The position numbers and the translations under genes were made by a program. A stretch of 64,000 bases of DNA, from the NCBI RefSeq assembly GCF_007109225.1, contig NZ_VJZK01000001.1, forward strand, positions 268,731-332,730, written 5' to 3'. How positions within the stretch are numbered: position 1 is the stretch's first letter; each line of letters begins with the position of its first letter. Shown piece by piece: positions 34,292 to 45,140 of the stretch. This DNA is from Flavobacterium sp. GT3R68 (GTDB lineage: Bacteria; Bacteroidota; Bacteroidia; Flavobacteriales; Flavobacteriaceae). The notes beneath the pieces are model-generated. The model did no database searches and was not told where the DNA came from. It was given only the letters and a program-made list of their open reading frames with translations.

Positions 34292-36589
34292 TTATCGGAT
34301 GATCATTACTTTTTTGACTTTGGTTTCGACACCGTCCTGTGCCGAAATAAATATCATGTAAACTCCGGAAGCCACTTTGTATTTCCCGAATGCTTTGGTA
34401 TCCCACTCGATGGTTCCGCCTTCGGCAATGGCTTCGTGTACTAAATTCCCTCCGATGTCGGTGATTTTGACGTTACATTTATTGAGCAGTCCACTGATTT
34501 TTACCGTTCCTTCAAATTCCGGACGCACCGGGTTAGGGTAGACAATAACATTCCCCAAATCGCCGCTTGCCTCTGTGGAAGTTCCTTTAAAAGAAACCAT
34601 TCCTTTATCGGTAGCGATAAAAACTTCGCCAGTTTTTCCGTTAATATCAATATCGTTGATGACATTGCTTGGCAGGGGTGAGTTACTGGCTGTAAAGTGA
34701 TAAATCGTTTCTTGTCCGTTTGGTGAAAGCAGGAAGACGCCGGAATCGGCAGTTCCAATCCATTTATTATTGGCACCGTCCACGACTATATCGTTGATGA
34801 ACTGTTCGAACAGTAGTTCCTGCGCGAGATCATCTTCCAATATAATAATCGCATTTGTGGTCAACGGGTCAGCGCTCAAAAAACGATCAACACTGGAGAG
34901 TACCCTTAAACCACTGGTAGTTCCAATCCACATCTGGTTTTTATTGTCGATAGTGGCTACCCGGACATCATTGGAGGGCAAGTTCCCATCTTCAGCACCC
35001 GTTCTTATTTTTCTGAAATTCGGGGTTACATTTTCATTGAAGCCCACCAGGCCTTCATTAATGGTGCACATCCATTTTGTTTGATTCTTATCGATAACCA
35101 ATTTTCCGAACCGGCCTTCGATAGGGTTTGGAAAAGGTGCTGTGGTATTATAGGAAAGCCACGTTCCGTCAGGCTTAAGTACTTTAAGACCATCGGCCAC
35201 CAAGCCATTTGTCATCCATAAATTGCCAGCTTTGTCGTATGCGCTTTGTTCTATCCTAATGTTGGCATATGGCGGATCACTGGCGGAAATAGACTCCAGA
35301 GTACTGTTCGTTTCATTGTAAACCGTTACTAATTGATCGTTTTCAAATTTGACAAGGCCTGAATAATAAGAACTGACGAATATTTGGTTTTCATTTTTTG
35401 GATTGACGGTGACCCGCACTAAATCCACGACATCAATTCCGGGGAAATGCACTTCACTATACGGAATATTAAGCCATTGATTGTCCCTATATTTACTGAT
35501 TCCACTGTAGCGGAACGGATTCGGATCATATTGTTTTGTGTAATCCCCGTACACCGCCCAGAGATTATCTGAACTGGTGTTAATGGAGAAAATATTATTT
35601 AAGGCAGGTCCATCAGGATTCATATATTCAAAAACAGAGGGATTGCTAACAGTCGTGGTGACAACACCATTTTCTGAAGTTCCAATATAGATTGTATCAT
35701 TAATAATTGTGGCGCAGGTAAATTTAGGAATCATCTCAGGAATAGCACTACTATTGACCTGCGCGACCAATGCCAGACTTTGATTGTACACATAAACGGT
35801 GTTCGGAATTGTAACTATTAAATATCCTCCGGAGTTTCTCATATCCATTGTAGCCATTGGGAAATTCGAAAAATTAACAAAAGCAACCCCATTGAACCGG
35901 TACATTTCCCCCCAAACAGCTACCGCCAACAATTCGGTGCCAAAAGTTTCAATACTGGCCCAGCCATTCCCGTTCAATGTCGTCCACTGATTGTAATCAT
36001 TTAAATTGGGATTGGTAATGCTGGCTTTTCGGATTCCACTGGAAGTTGATGCATAAATAAAGCCATTAAAAACAGCGGTTTGAGTTACTCTGATTTCTGC
36101 CCCTCCATTCCCGATTCGGTATGTGTCACCAAATCCTAAAGTAGCCAGATTATACTGTACAATCCCAAAATCGCAGGAAACATAGACAATTCCATTGTAT
36201 TCCATGAAATGGTTGATTTTTTTTAGATTTTGATTGACTCCATTGGATATAATATCCACGACATTTATCATACTTCCATCAGCCTCATTAATTACAATCA
36301 TCAAGCCATTTTTATACCCTATAATCGTCCTGTTCAGAGCAGTGCTATGATGAATTGCAGTAATCGTTTGGCCAGAAAGCCCATCTACGGTATTGGTTGT
36401 CTTTAGAACGTTATTGTTCAGATTTTTAGAAAACAGCGCATTTTCGGCAGCAGCAAAAAAAACAGCAGGGGATTGAGAGACATCCTTAATTTCATTATAA
36501 GAAAAATAACCCTTCCATAGTTGGTCGTTTTGGGCAAAGCCAATTTGAATTGCAATCAGGAAAAGTAGCGCTATAGAATATTTTTTCAT
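34292..36589 (-). CDS. porZ: PorZ-like beta-propeller protein with T9SS sorting domain
   Basis: 765 residues. Signal peptide to about residue 19 (FAQNDQLW), then two propellers of two-component-regulator type repeats (for example VSCDFGIVQYNLATLGF, MWIGTTSGLRVL, VFIATDKGMVSF), then a C-terminal sorting domain starting VIVYPNPVRPEFEGTV and ending KKVMIIR. PorZ is a surface component of the type IX secretion attachment complex that delivers A-LPS to cargo. The call rests on the two-propeller plus type A CTD layout and the recO neighbour. Own promoter at 36612-36619. Confidence 0.8.
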   Translation of the reverse strand: MKKYSIALLFLIAIQIGFAQNDQLWKGYFSYNEIKDVSQSPAVFFAAAENALFSKNLNNNVLKTTNTVDGLSGQTITAIHHSTALNRTIIGYKNGLMIVINEADGSMINVVDIISNGVNQNLKKINHFMEYNGIVYVSCDFGIVQYNLATLGFGDTYRIGNGGAEIRVTQTAVFNGFIYASTSSGIRKASITNPNLNDYNQWTTLNGNGWASIETFGTELLAVAVWGEMYRFNGVAFVNFSNFPMATMDMRNSGGYLIVTIPNTVYVYNQSLALVAQVNSSAIPEMIPKFTCATIINDTIYIGTSENGVVTTTVSNPSVFEYMNPDGPALNNIFSINTSSDNLWAVYGDYTKQYDPNPFRYSGISKYRDNQWLNIPYSEVHFPGIDVVDLVRVTVNPKNENQIFVSSYYSGLVKFENDQLVTVYNETNSTLESISASDPPYANIRIEQSAYDKAGNLWMTNGLVADGLKVLKPDGTWLSYNTTAPFPNPIEGRFGKLVIDKNQTKWMCTINEGLVGFNENVTPNFRKIRTGAEDGNLPSNDVRVATIDNKNQMWIGTTSGLRVLSSVDRFLSADPLTTNAIIILEDDLAQELLFEQFINDIVVDGANNKWIGTADSGVFLLSPNGQETIYHFTASNSPLPSNVINDIDINGKTGEVFIATDKGMVSFKGTSTEASGDLGNVIVYPNPVRPEFEGTVKISGLLNKCNVKITDIGGNLVHEAIAEGGTIEWDTKAFGKYKVASGVYMIFISAQDGVETKVKKVMIIR

Positions 36590-36611
36590 TTAATCTAATC
36601 TGTTGGAAAGA

Positions 36612-36619
36612 CAAATATA
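36612..36619 (-). promoter_or_regulatory. Promoter box for porZ-recO
   Basis: TATATTTG on the minus strand, 23 bases before the porZ start. Confidence 0.55.
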
Positions 36620-36662
36620 ATACAAAACGGAATTATTTTACTTTTCATATAAGAAGTAAAAA

Positions 36663-36695
36663 AAAATGCCTCCCAAATCGGAAGGCATTTTATAT
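36663..36695 (-). terminator. Terminator after gdhA
   Basis: AAAATGCCT pairs with AGGCATTTT around a 11-base loop; on the minus strand nine T follow. About 21 bases past the gdhA stop codon. Confidence 0.8.
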
Positions 36696-36715
36696 TTAAA
36701 AATGATGTTTTGCAA

Positions 36716-38143
<1,428 letters not shown>

Positions 38144-38285
38144 TTAAATTCTCAGTGATTTTATCTTTTTGTTAGGAAATTTTATCTAAAGTCCTTTATT
38201 GAAGGTTTGATTTAAACTTTTTCTGATTTTTTTACAGTTTATCAAGTATTTAATGATTTTATTTTATTACTGAATGATGTTTTTA

Positions 38286-38293
38286 TATATTTG
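38286..38293 (+). promoter_or_regulatory. Promoter box for the THC0290_0291 gene
   Basis: TATATTTG ends 27 bases before the ATG at 38321 and includes the TTG codon at 38291, which therefore is not the translation start. Confidence 0.55.
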
Positions 38294-38320
38294 TCCATAA
38301 TTGTAAATACATTATCACAA

Positions 38321-39097
38321 ATGCCCAAATATATTTTCATACTTTGCTTAGTGCTACTTGGTTACTCCAATGAAGTCGAGGCTCAATTTGGCTTTTCTCA
38401 TGAAGTTGGTGCTATCACTGGGCCGGTTGCGTTTCAATCCGACTACGGAGAGCGACATGATTTGTCTACGAATGCAGGAAATACGGGTCTAGGAATTGGT
38501 ATTATTCATTACCTTAACTTTTCATATAAGGCGGAATGTAACTGTTATACCCCGGAAACTTATTTCAACGATCACTTTAAACTAAGAAGTGAATTATCCT
38601 ATAATAAAACCGAATTGAAACACTTTGGAAGATGGGCTGACAAAGATTCTCCAACTGGAGAGAAATTAAGAGCCATGCGAGGCAGTACCGCTGTAACTAA
38701 TGTCGGAATGCAATTGGAATTTTTCCCTTTAAGCATCCGTGACTTTACTGCTACTATTGGTAGTTTGGCTCCGTTTGTGAGTTTGGGTGGCCAATTTTGT
38801 TTTTACGATCCGGAAGCATATTCCACTATGGGGTCTTTGGATTCGTCAATTGCATCATACCCAAAATATTTTGGTGCTTTTACCAATTCAGGAGGAACCG
38901 TTTGGTCGGTCGTTTCGAGTGTAGGGACGCGATATAAATTAACTCCATTGAGCGATTTGATGCTTGATTTACGAGTGCAATATTATTTCTCGAATTGGGT
39001 GGATGGTTTAAATCCTGATCCAACCGTTTATAAAGAAAATAAAGCGAATGACTGGAATGTCTGGTTAAACTTCGGTTATATCTATTATTTACAATAG
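38321..39097 (+). CDS. THC0290_0291 family exported protein
   Basis: 258 residues from the ATG at 38321 (MPKYIFILCLVLLGY, signal peptide cut near VEAQ). The mature part is beta-strand-rich with alternating hydrophobics and ends with an aromatic strand (WNVWLNFGYIYYLQ), like a small outer-membrane barrel. Motifs SFEVGAITGP-like at the start (SHEVGAITGPVAF) and FKLRSELSYNKT match the flavobacterial family known only by this identifier. Function unknown. Divergent from gdhA, a neighbour I also associate with it in other genomes. Confidence 0.75.
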   Translation: MPKYIFILCLVLLGYSNEVEAQFGFSHEVGAITGPVAFQSDYGERHDLSTNAGNTGLGIGIIHYLNFSYKAECNCYTPETYFNDHFKLRSELSYNKTELKHFGRWADKDSPTGEKLRAMRGSTAVTNVGMQLEFFPLSIRDFTATIGSLAPFVSLGGQFCFYDPEAYSTMGSLDSSIASYPKYFGAFTNSGGTVWSVVSSVGTRYKLTPLSDLMLDLRVQYYFSNWVDGLNPDPTVYKENKANDWNVWLNFGYIYYLQ

Positions 39098-39107
39098 GAA
39101 GAATTAT

Positions 39108-39148
39108 AAAACAAAAAAGCCCGATTTTACATCGGGCTTTTTTGTTTT
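39108..39148. terminator. Bidirectional terminator with an 18-bp perfect stem
   Basis: AAAACAAAAAAGCCCGAT (39108-39125) and its exact inverse (39131-39148) with a 5-base loop. Serves two convergent genes; its last base is the first of the trans-sulfuration gene stop codon. Confidence 0.9.
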
Positions 39149-40296
39149 TAGATAGCATTGAATGCCTGTTCTAAATCCTCAATAAGATCTTCCGCATCTT
39201 CGACCCCTACACTTAACCGAACTAAATCATCGGTAATTCCGATTTCCTTTCTTTTGTCTTCGGGAATCGATGCGTGGGTCATTAACGCCGGATGGTTGGC
39301 CAAGGATTCTACACCACCTAATGATTCTGCCAAAGTAAATACGTCCAATTGTTCCAGGAACCGAATGGCATCATCTTTTTTACCAGAAACAAAAGTGAAC
39401 GTTACCATTCCGCCAAAACCACTCATTTGTCTTTTGGCAATTTCATGAAAGGGATGTGATGGCAATCCCGGGTAATATACCGTTTTTACTTTTGGATGTT
39501 TATCCAGATAAGCCGCAATTTTTTCACCATTCTCACAATGTCTCTGCATTCTTAAATGCAACGTTTTTATTCCCCTCAAAACCAAAAAGCTGTCCATTGG
39601 CCCAAGGGTAGCACCAGTAGCGAATTGCTGAAAATGCAGTTGTTCCCCTAATGCTTCATCTTTAACAATAAGTGCTCCTGCAATTACATCCGAATGGCCT
39701 CCCAAGTATTTGGTGGCCGAATGCATTACAATATCAGCACCCAAATCCAATGGTTTCTGCAAGTATGGTGTCGCAAAAGTATTGTCTACCGCAAAAAGGA
39801 TTTTCTTTGCTTTGGTGATTTTCGCAATTTCCTCAATATCGGCCAATTTCATCAATGGGTTCGTGGGCGTTTCCACCCACACCAATTTGGTATTCTCGTT
39901 GATTAATGATTTGAATTTGTCAATATCATTCATGTCAACGAAATGAAATTTAATACCGGAATCTTTATAGATACGGGTAAACATTCTATAAGTTCCGCCG
40001 TACAGATCATCCATAGCAATAATTTCATCTCCTGCCTTAAAAGAGCGAAGCACGCAATCGGTAGCAGCTAATCCTGATGAAAAAGCCAATCCGCGCGTTC
40101 CGTTTTCAATACTAGCCAAAGCATTTTCAAGTGCGGTTCTGGTAGGATTTGAAGCGCGGCTGTATTCGTAATCACCCAAAGGCTTACCCGGACTGGTTTG
40201 TACAAAAGTAGAAGTTTGATATACCGGCGGCATTACGGCTCCTGTACTTGGATCATGATGTTGCCCACCGTGAATAGTTTTTGTATTAAATTTCAT
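39148..40296 (-). CDS. Trans-sulfuration PLP enzyme (cystathionine gamma-synthase type)
   Basis: 382 residues, Cys/Met metabolism PLP family. KTIHGGQHHDPSTGAVMPPVYQTSTF at the start, SSGLAATDCVLR, and the PLP-lysine motif VMHSATKYLGGHSDVIAGAL near residue 200. Could act as cystathionine gamma-synthase, cystathionine gamma-lyase or methionine gamma-lyase; the sequence pattern favours the first two, and context does not decide. Strong promoter at 40328-40357. Confidence 0.88.
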   Translation of the reverse strand: MKFNTKTIHGGQHHDPSTGAVMPPVYQTSTFVQTSPGKPLGDYEYSRASNPTRTALENALASIENGTRGLAFSSGLAATDCVLRSFKAGDEIIAMDDLYGGTYRMFTRIYKDSGIKFHFVDMNDIDKFKSLINENTKLVWVETPTNPLMKLADIEEIAKITKAKKILFAVDNTFATPYLQKPLDLGADIVMHSATKYLGGHSDVIAGALIVKDEALGEQLHFQQFATGATLGPMDSFLVLRGIKTLHLRMQRHCENGEKIAAYLDKHPKVKTVYYPGLPSHPFHEIAKRQMSGFGGMVTFTFVSGKKDDAIRFLEQLDVFTLAESLGGVESLANHPALMTHASIPEDKRKEIGITDDLVRLSVGVEDAEDLIEDLEQAFNAI

Positions 40297-40327
40297 ATAA
40301 TAGTTTTTTTAATTCTCAATAATTAAA

Positions 40328-40357
40328 CAAATTTACCGTTTAATTCTTTTTAACCAA
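40328..40357 (-). promoter_or_regulatory. Promoter of the trans-sulfuration gene
   Basis: Minus strand TTG (40355-40357), 19 bases, TAAATTTG (40328-40335), 31 bases ahead of the ATG. One of the best promoters in the window. Confidence 0.75.
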
Positions 40358-40399
40358 GTTTCAAAGGAATACCTTTATAATTAATTAACACTTTTTGCT

Positions 40400-41146
40400 A
40401 TGAAAAAATGGCTTTGCTTTTTAACACTGGGTTTTTTACTTACGAGCTGCGGTAAAGATGAATTGGTTTTTACCACCACAACCTATGAAAAGAAATCCAC
40501 TGTTCTTTGCAAAGACACCTGCACTTCAGTAAAAGTGATTATTCCGGTTGCCAGTAATGTGAAAATCGTTGCCGACAGCATCAACAATAAAATTTTTTCA
40601 GTAGCGAAAGAGATTATCTATTTTGGCGAAAAGCCCTATGTTTCCAGCAATTATGAAGATTTATTAGCCTCCTTTATTGGTTCCTACGAACAGCTATACA
40701 AAGATTTCCCGGATTACAGCATTCCGTGGAAGGCTACAGTCGAAGGAAATGTCCTTCATCAAACGGAAGAATTACTGAATATCAAAATCGACCATTATTC
40801 CTTTACGGGTGGTGCGCACGGTTATGGTGGACTGCGTTCAATTTTAATTGACCCAAAAACCGGAAGATCCCTTCATAACACAGACTTATTTACCGATATA
40901 AAAGCCTTTAAAAAGTTAGCCGAACAAAAATTTCGCTCCAAATTTACCATTCCGGACCAGGAGCCAATCAACTCAAAAGGCATGATGTTCGAGGAGGAAA
41001 AATTCCAATTACCGGCTAATATCTTTTATATAAAAAAGGGATTGCTTTTGTATTACAACCAATACGAAATTGCTTCCTATGCCGAAGGTCCTATTGAAAT
41101 AGTGATCCCGTATAACGAAGCAGGGACACTTCTAAAACTTAAATAA
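40400..41146 (+). CDS. DUF4163/DUF3298 lipoprotein (RsiV-like)
   Basis: 248 residues. Signal ends LLTSCGKDE with Cys17 as the lipid site. The rest matches the pair DUF4163 (about 45-150) and DUF3298 (about 155-245): YSFTGGAHGYGGLRSILIDPKTGRSL, then FYIKKGLLLYYNQYEIASYAEGPIEIVIPY. The same fold forms the lysozyme-binding part of anti-sigma factor RsiV in Bacillus, but here there is no anti-sigma segment. May bind or sense cell-wall enzymes; inference only. Its stop overlaps the end of the convergent DinB-fold gene by 8 bases. Confidence 0.8.
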   Translation: MKKWLCFLTLGFLLTSCGKDELVFTTTTYEKKSTVLCKDTCTSVKVIIPVASNVKIVADSINNKIFSVAKEIIYFGEKPYVSSNYEDLLASFIGSYEQLYKDFPDYSIPWKATVEGNVLHQTEELLNIKIDHYSFTGGAHGYGGLRSILIDPKTGRSLHNTDLFTDIKAFKKLAEQKFRSKFTIPDQEPINSKGMMFEEEKFQLPANIFYIKKGLLLYYNQYEIASYAEGPIEIVIPYNEAGTLLKLK

Positions 41147-41594
41147 ACTTGCGGATACCCATCATCATTCCGGTATGCATTGCTTCATGGTAGTAATTGA
41201 AAGCCATCGCATCTTCGGCATTTTTTAGGGTATACCCGTACATGGTCGTAAATTCGTTGTAGTTTTTGAAGATGCTGGCATCAAAATCGGCCTGCGTCTG
41301 CTTCAGTGTTTCAAACAGTAATGATTTGATTTCTTCGACATCCTCGTGGGTTCCTTTTCCTTCAGGTGTGGTTCCTTTTTTATATTTCTCGACCATTTCG
41401 TCGGAAACCATCATCGGCAATCCGGAGAGTTTATAAACCAGCATCTGCTGCACGACTACAATATGACCAATGTTCCAAAGTAAATTATTTTTAAAGCCGT
41501 CCGGGATTTTATTCAACTGTTCCAAAGTGTAATTGTCTAAAAACTGTAACAGTAAATTTCTGCCTGTGACGGTAATATCGAATGTTCGTTGCAT
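41139..41594 (-). CDS. DinB-fold (DinB/YfiT) protein
   Basis: 151 residues from the ATG at 41594 (MQRTFDITV); the longer frame to 41678 collides with the divergent ArsC-like gene. Four-helix bundle with the metal-site histidines of the family: His in WNIGHIVVVQQ and HxxxH in YYHEAMHTGM. Members include metal-dependent thiol transferases and enzymes of unknown action. Not related to DNA polymerase DinB despite the name. Confidence 0.85.
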   Translation of the reverse strand: MQRTFDITVTGRNLLLQFLDNYTLEQLNKIPDGFKNNLLWNIGHIVVVQQMLVYKLSGLPMMVSDEMVEKYKKGTTPEGKGTHEDVEEIKSLLFETLKQTQADFDASIFKNYNEFTTMYGYTLKNAEDAMAFNYYHEAMHTGMMMGIRKFI

Positions 41595-41677
41595 GATTAA
41601 ATTTTTTATAAAAATAGTAAATTTCATTTCAAATGATTTTCCTTTGCAGGACCAATTTTCAACATTAATTTCACCCA

Positions 41678-42034
41678 ATGGACAAAATATACTACCTCGC
41701 TTCCTGTGACACCTGTCGGAAAATCATAAAGTCTTTGCCTAAAAATCACAACCTAAGTTTTCATGACATTCGGGAGAATCCTATCACTGCCGCAGAACTC
41801 GAAAAAATGCACGGACTTGCAGGGAGTTATGAAGCGCTTTTTAGCAAAAAAGCACAGCTGTACAAATCGATGGGACTAAAAAACCAGTCCCTGACAGAAG
41901 ACGATTATAAAAAATACCTTTTGGAACATTATACTTTTTTGAGTCGTCCGGTATTTATCATCGGGGACAAGATATACATTGGCAACACCCAACAGAACAT
42001 GTTGCAGGTAATGAAAGCTTTTGAAAATGTCTAA
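41678..42034 (+). CDS. ArsC/Spx-family protein (arsenate reductase-like)
   Basis: 118 residues, thioredoxin-like fold. CDTCRK at about 10-15 has the catalytic Cys of the ArsC family, and SRPVFIIGD holds the conserved Arg-Pro. The CxxC form occurs in Spx-like and YffB-like proteins as well, so arsenate reduction is not certain; no other arsenic gene is near. Overlaps the start of the DMT transporter gene by 8 bases, so the two are co-translated. Confidence 0.82.
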   Translation: MDKIYYLASCDTCRKIIKSLPKNHNLSFHDIRENPITAAELEKMHGLAGSYEALFSKKAQLYKSMGLKNQSLTEDDYKKYLLEHYTFLSRPVFIIGDKIYIGNTQQNMLQVMKAFENV

Positions 42035-42962
42035 AAGGAATCTTGCCCTGATTGGCGCTACAATCGTTTCCCTTATTTATGGTGTCACTTTTACTATTGC
42101 CAAAGATGTGATGCCGCACTACATTGATGCATACGGATTTATCCTGATGCGTGTTGGCGGGTCTGTTTTGTTATTTTGGCTGGTTTGGCTTTTTATGCCA
42201 AAAGAGAAAATTGCCCTCAATGATTTCCCCCGAATCATATGTGCTGCATTGTTTGGTGTTGCGTTAAATATGTTGACCTTTTTTAAAGGTTTGAGTCTGA
42301 CTTCGCCGATTTCGGCATCGGTCATCATGGTGACCACCCCGATAATTGTACTTATTCTTTCGGCAATAATCCTCAAAGAACGTATGCCAAAACGCAAAGT
42401 TTTTGGAATCGTTCTCGGCCTCGTCGGAACGGCTTTTTTGATTCTTTACGGAAAATCGGTCGGCAATGCCCCGAACGCGAATCTGGGTAATTTCCTTGTC
42501 TTTGTTAATGCGGTATCATATGGTTTTTATCTGATTATCGTAAAGAAACTGATGGATAAATACAGTGCTTTTACTTTTGTGAAATGGATTTATTTGTTCG
42601 GGTTTTTGATGGTTTTACCGTTTGGCTGGAGCCAATTTGAGGCCGTAAACTGGAGTGTTGTGAGTATAGCGATTTATTGGAAAATTGGCTTTGTGGTCGT
42701 TTTTTCCACCTTCCTGACGTACTTACTGAATCTGCTTTCGATGAAAGAATTGAAGCCCACTACTGTTGCCGTTTTTATTTATCTTCAGCCTTTATTTGCC
42801 ACAATTTTTGCCATCGGTTTAGAAAAAGATAAATTGAGTTGGGTAAAAATTGCTTCTGCAATATTGATTTTTTCTGGTGTTTACCTCGTTACTCAAAAAA
42901 CAGCAATTAAGCCTTCAGATGTACAAACACAACCAGATAAAAGCGCCGATTTCACAAATTAA
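42027..42962 (+). CDS. EamA-family (DMT) transporter
   Basis: 311 residues from the ATG at 42027 (MSKRNLALIGATIVSLIYG), with about ten membrane helices in two EamA repeats. The second repeat ends LSMKELKPTTVAVFIYLQPLFATIFAI, a typical EamA end motif. Probably a metabolite exporter; substrate not predictable. Overlaps the ArsC-like gene. Confidence 0.87.
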   Translation: MSKRNLALIGATIVSLIYGVTFTIAKDVMPHYIDAYGFILMRVGGSVLLFWLVWLFMPKEKIALNDFPRIICAALFGVALNMLTFFKGLSLTSPISASVIMVTTPIIVLILSAIILKERMPKRKVFGIVLGLVGTAFLILYGKSVGNAPNANLGNFLVFVNAVSYGFYLIIVKKLMDKYSAFTFVKWIYLFGFLMVLPFGWSQFEAVNWSVVSIAIYWKIGFVVVFSTFLTYLLNLLSMKELKPTTVAVFIYLQPLFATIFAIGLEKDKLSWVKIASAILIFSGVYLVTQKTAIKPSDVQTQPDKSADFTN

Positions 42963-42978
42963 TCTATGATTCACGTAA

Positions 42979-43010
42979 TTGGTGTTTCAAAATGCTTTTC
43001 ATTATCTTTG
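42979..43010 (+). promoter_or_regulatory. Promoter of yicC-gmk-nadD
   Basis: TTG (42979-42981), 21 bases, TATCTTTG (43003-43010), 20 bases before the yicC ATG. Confidence 0.7.
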
Positions 43011-43030
43011 AAGTCTTTTAGAAAAATAAT

Positions 43031-43891
43031 ATGATACAATCCATGACGGGTTTTGGGAAAGCAACTTTGCAGCTTCCAACCAAAAAAATTACGATAGAAG
43101 TAAAATCTTTAAACAGCAAAGGCCTTGACCTGAATGTCAGAATGCCTTCTGTTTATCGGGAAATGGAATTGGGTTTGCGTAACCAGGCAGCACTGGCCTT
43201 GGAAAGAGGTAAAATTGATTTTTCCATTTTTATAGAAAACACCGCCGAACAGACTTCCACGAAAGTGAATGTCCCTATCGTAAAAGCCTATATCGGCCAG
43301 CTTCGGGAAGTATATGCTGGTGCCGATGAAACCGAACTGATGAAAATGGCAGTTCGTATGCCGGATGCCTTAAAAACAGAGCGTGACGAAATTGATGAAA
43401 ATGACTGGGTTCAGATCCAAACGGTTATTGACGAAGGACTGAGCAATATATTAAGTTTCAGAAAAGACGAAGGTGCTTCTTTGGAAAAAGAATTCCAATT
43501 CCGGATTGGAAATATCCGCCAGTATATGAATGATGCCCTGGCCTTGGATGCAGAAAGGGTTCAGGCGATAAAAGACCGTCTTCAGACCGCTATTTCAGAA
43601 TTGAAAGTCAACGTTGATGAAAATCGTTTTGAACAGGAACTGATTTATTACTTGGAAAAACTGGATATCACTGAAGAAAAAGTGCGTCTGACCAATCACC
43701 TGGATTATTTTTTGGAAACCATTGATGGAACTGAAGCCAACGGAAGAAAATTAGGTTTTATCACCCAGGAAATGGGGCGGGAAATCAATACGATGGGCTC
43801 CAAAGCCAACCATGCACAAATGCAGAAATTAGTCGTTCAGATGAAAGACGAACTGGAAAAAATTAAAGAGCAGGTTTTAAACGTACTTTAA
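43031..43891 (+). CDS. YicC/YloC-family endoribonuclease
   Basis: 286 residues. N-terminal MIQSMTGFGKATLQ, KKITIEVKSLNSKGLDLNVRMP and C-terminal LGFITQEMGREINTMGSKANHAQMQ match YicC closely. E. coli YicC has been reported to degrade the small RNA RyhB, and the family has endoribonuclease activity. Conserved order yicC-gmk-nadD, with gaps of 19 and 0 bases, supports one operon. Confidence 0.92.
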   Translation: MIQSMTGFGKATLQLPTKKITIEVKSLNSKGLDLNVRMPSVYREMELGLRNQAALALERGKIDFSIFIENTAEQTSTKVNVPIVKAYIGQLREVYAGADETELMKMAVRMPDALKTERDEIDENDWVQIQTVIDEGLSNILSFRKDEGASLEKEFQFRIGNIRQYMNDALALDAERVQAIKDRLQTAISELKVNVDENRFEQELIYYLEKLDITEEKVRLTNHLDYFLETIDGTEANGRKLGFITQEMGREINTMGSKANHAQMQKLVVQMKDELEKIKEQVLNVL

Positions 43892-43910
43892 AAGTAAAAA
43901 CGATACTACA

Positions 43911-44483
43911 ATGAGTTCAGGAGGAAAATTAATCGTGTTTTCGGCACCTTCAGGTTCGGGAAAAACCACTATAGTTAGGCATTTGCTTGGAAAAGAGGAT
44001 CTGAATTTGGAATTTTCCATTTCAGCAGCTTCCCGTGAGCCGAGAGCTCAGGAAATTAACGGAACCGATTATTATTTCATTTCGACTGAAGATTTTAAAA
44101 AGCACATCAAGGCCGAGGATTTTTTGGAGTGGGAAGAAGTGTACCGCGACAATTTTTACGGCACCTTAAAATCTGAGGTGGAACGTATTTGGGCTCTCGG
44201 CAAAAATGTGATTTTCGATATTGATGTCGCAGGCGGACTGCGTATAAAATCAAAATTCCCAAAAGAAACATTAGCGGTTTTTGTAAAACCACCAAGCATC
44301 GACGAATTGAAAATCCGATTGAAAAAACGCTCGACCGAAACAGATGACAAAATCAATATGCGTATCGCCAAAGCCTCGGTTGAGTTGGCAACAGCACCAC
44401 AATTTGATGTGATTATCAAGAATTATGATTTGGAAACCGCCAAAGCGGAAGCCTACGAGTTGGTTAAGAATTTTGTACAGTAA
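43911..44483 (+). CDS. gmk: Guanylate kinase
   Basis: Phosphorylates GMP to GDP. 190 residues, normal. P-loop FSAPSGSGKTTIVRH at about 9-23, GMP-binding SREPRAQEINGTDYYFIS, and LID region LKKRSTETDDKINMR. Its stop is followed immediately by the nadD ATG (TAAATG). Confidence 0.96.
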   Translation: MSSGGKLIVFSAPSGSGKTTIVRHLLGKEDLNLEFSISAASREPRAQEINGTDYYFISTEDFKKHIKAEDFLEWEEVYRDNFYGTLKSEVERIWALGKNVIFDIDVAGGLRIKSKFPKETLAVFVKPPSIDELKIRLKKRSTETDDKINMRIAKASVELATAPQFDVIIKNYDLETAKAEAYELVKNFVQ

Positions 44484-45065
44484 ATGAAAATCGGCCTGTA
44501 TTTCGGAACCTTCAATCCCATCCACATTGGGCATCTGATTATTGCCAATCATATGGCGGAGCATTCTGATTTAGACCAAATCTGGATGGTGGTCACGCCA
44601 CATAATCCCCATAAAAAGAAAGATACTTTACTCGATGATCACCACCGGTTGCAGATGGTGCATCTGGCGACGGAAGATTTTCCTAAAATCAAGCCTTCCG
44701 ACATCGAATTCAAGCTTTCACAGCCCAACTATACCATCAATACGCTGGTGTATTTGCAGGAAAAATTTCCCTCGTATGAATTTGCACTGATTATGGGCGA
44801 AGACAACCTTAAGTCGTTTCACAAATGGAAAAACTACGAAGCCATTTTGCAGAGCCATAACATTTATGTCTATCCACGCGTTTCATCCGAAGCAGAAAAC
44901 CAGGAATTGAAGAACCATCCGAAAATTCATTTTATAGATGCCCCTATAGTCGAAATTTCGTCAACTTTTATCCGCGAAAGCGTCAAAAACAAAACCAATA
45001 TTATGCCGTTGCTTTCTCCAAAAGTATGGGAGTATATTGACCATAATAATTTTTACAAGAAGTAG
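44484..45065 (+). CDS. nadD: Nicotinate-nucleotide adenylyltransferase
   Basis: Makes deamido-NAD from nicotinate mononucleotide and ATP. 193 residues. GTFNPIHIGHLII at 8-20 has the HxGH motif (His14, His17), and ISSTFIRESV at about 158-167 is the ISSTxxR motif. Starts directly after gmk. Confidence 0.95.
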   Translation: MKIGLYFGTFNPIHIGHLIIANHMAEHSDLDQIWMVVTPHNPHKKKDTLLDDHHRLQMVHLATEDFPKIKPSDIEFKLSQPNYTINTLVYLQEKFPSYEFALIMGEDNLKSFHKWKNYEAILQSHNIYVYPRVSSEAENQELKNHPKIHFIDAPIVEISSTFIRESVKNKTNIMPLLSPKVWEYIDHNNFYKK

Positions 45066-45116
45066 GCAATTCCCTTTTCTTAACATTCCTTTATTACATC
45101 TAATAAATCAATTTCA

Positions 45117-45124
45117 TAACTTTG
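45117..45124 (+). promoter_or_regulatory. Promoter box for the iron alcohol dehydrogenase
   Basis: TAACTTTG, 16 bases before the ATG, with no clear TTG upstream. Confidence 0.5.
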
Positions 45125-45140
45125 AGAAAAATCAACTGTT

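Noticed and set aside
34287..34406. Longer N terminus for recO overlapping porZ
   Set aside because: The family start VQVKTKAIVL falls at the GTG at 34286, just after the porZ stop.
38291..38320. TTG start for the THC0290_0291 gene
   Set aside because: The TTG is the last part of the TATATTTG promoter box; ATG at 38321 begins a normal signal peptide.
41595..41678. Longer N terminus for the DinB-fold gene
   Set aside because: It would start on the same base as the divergent ArsC-like gene; the shorter form matches family length.
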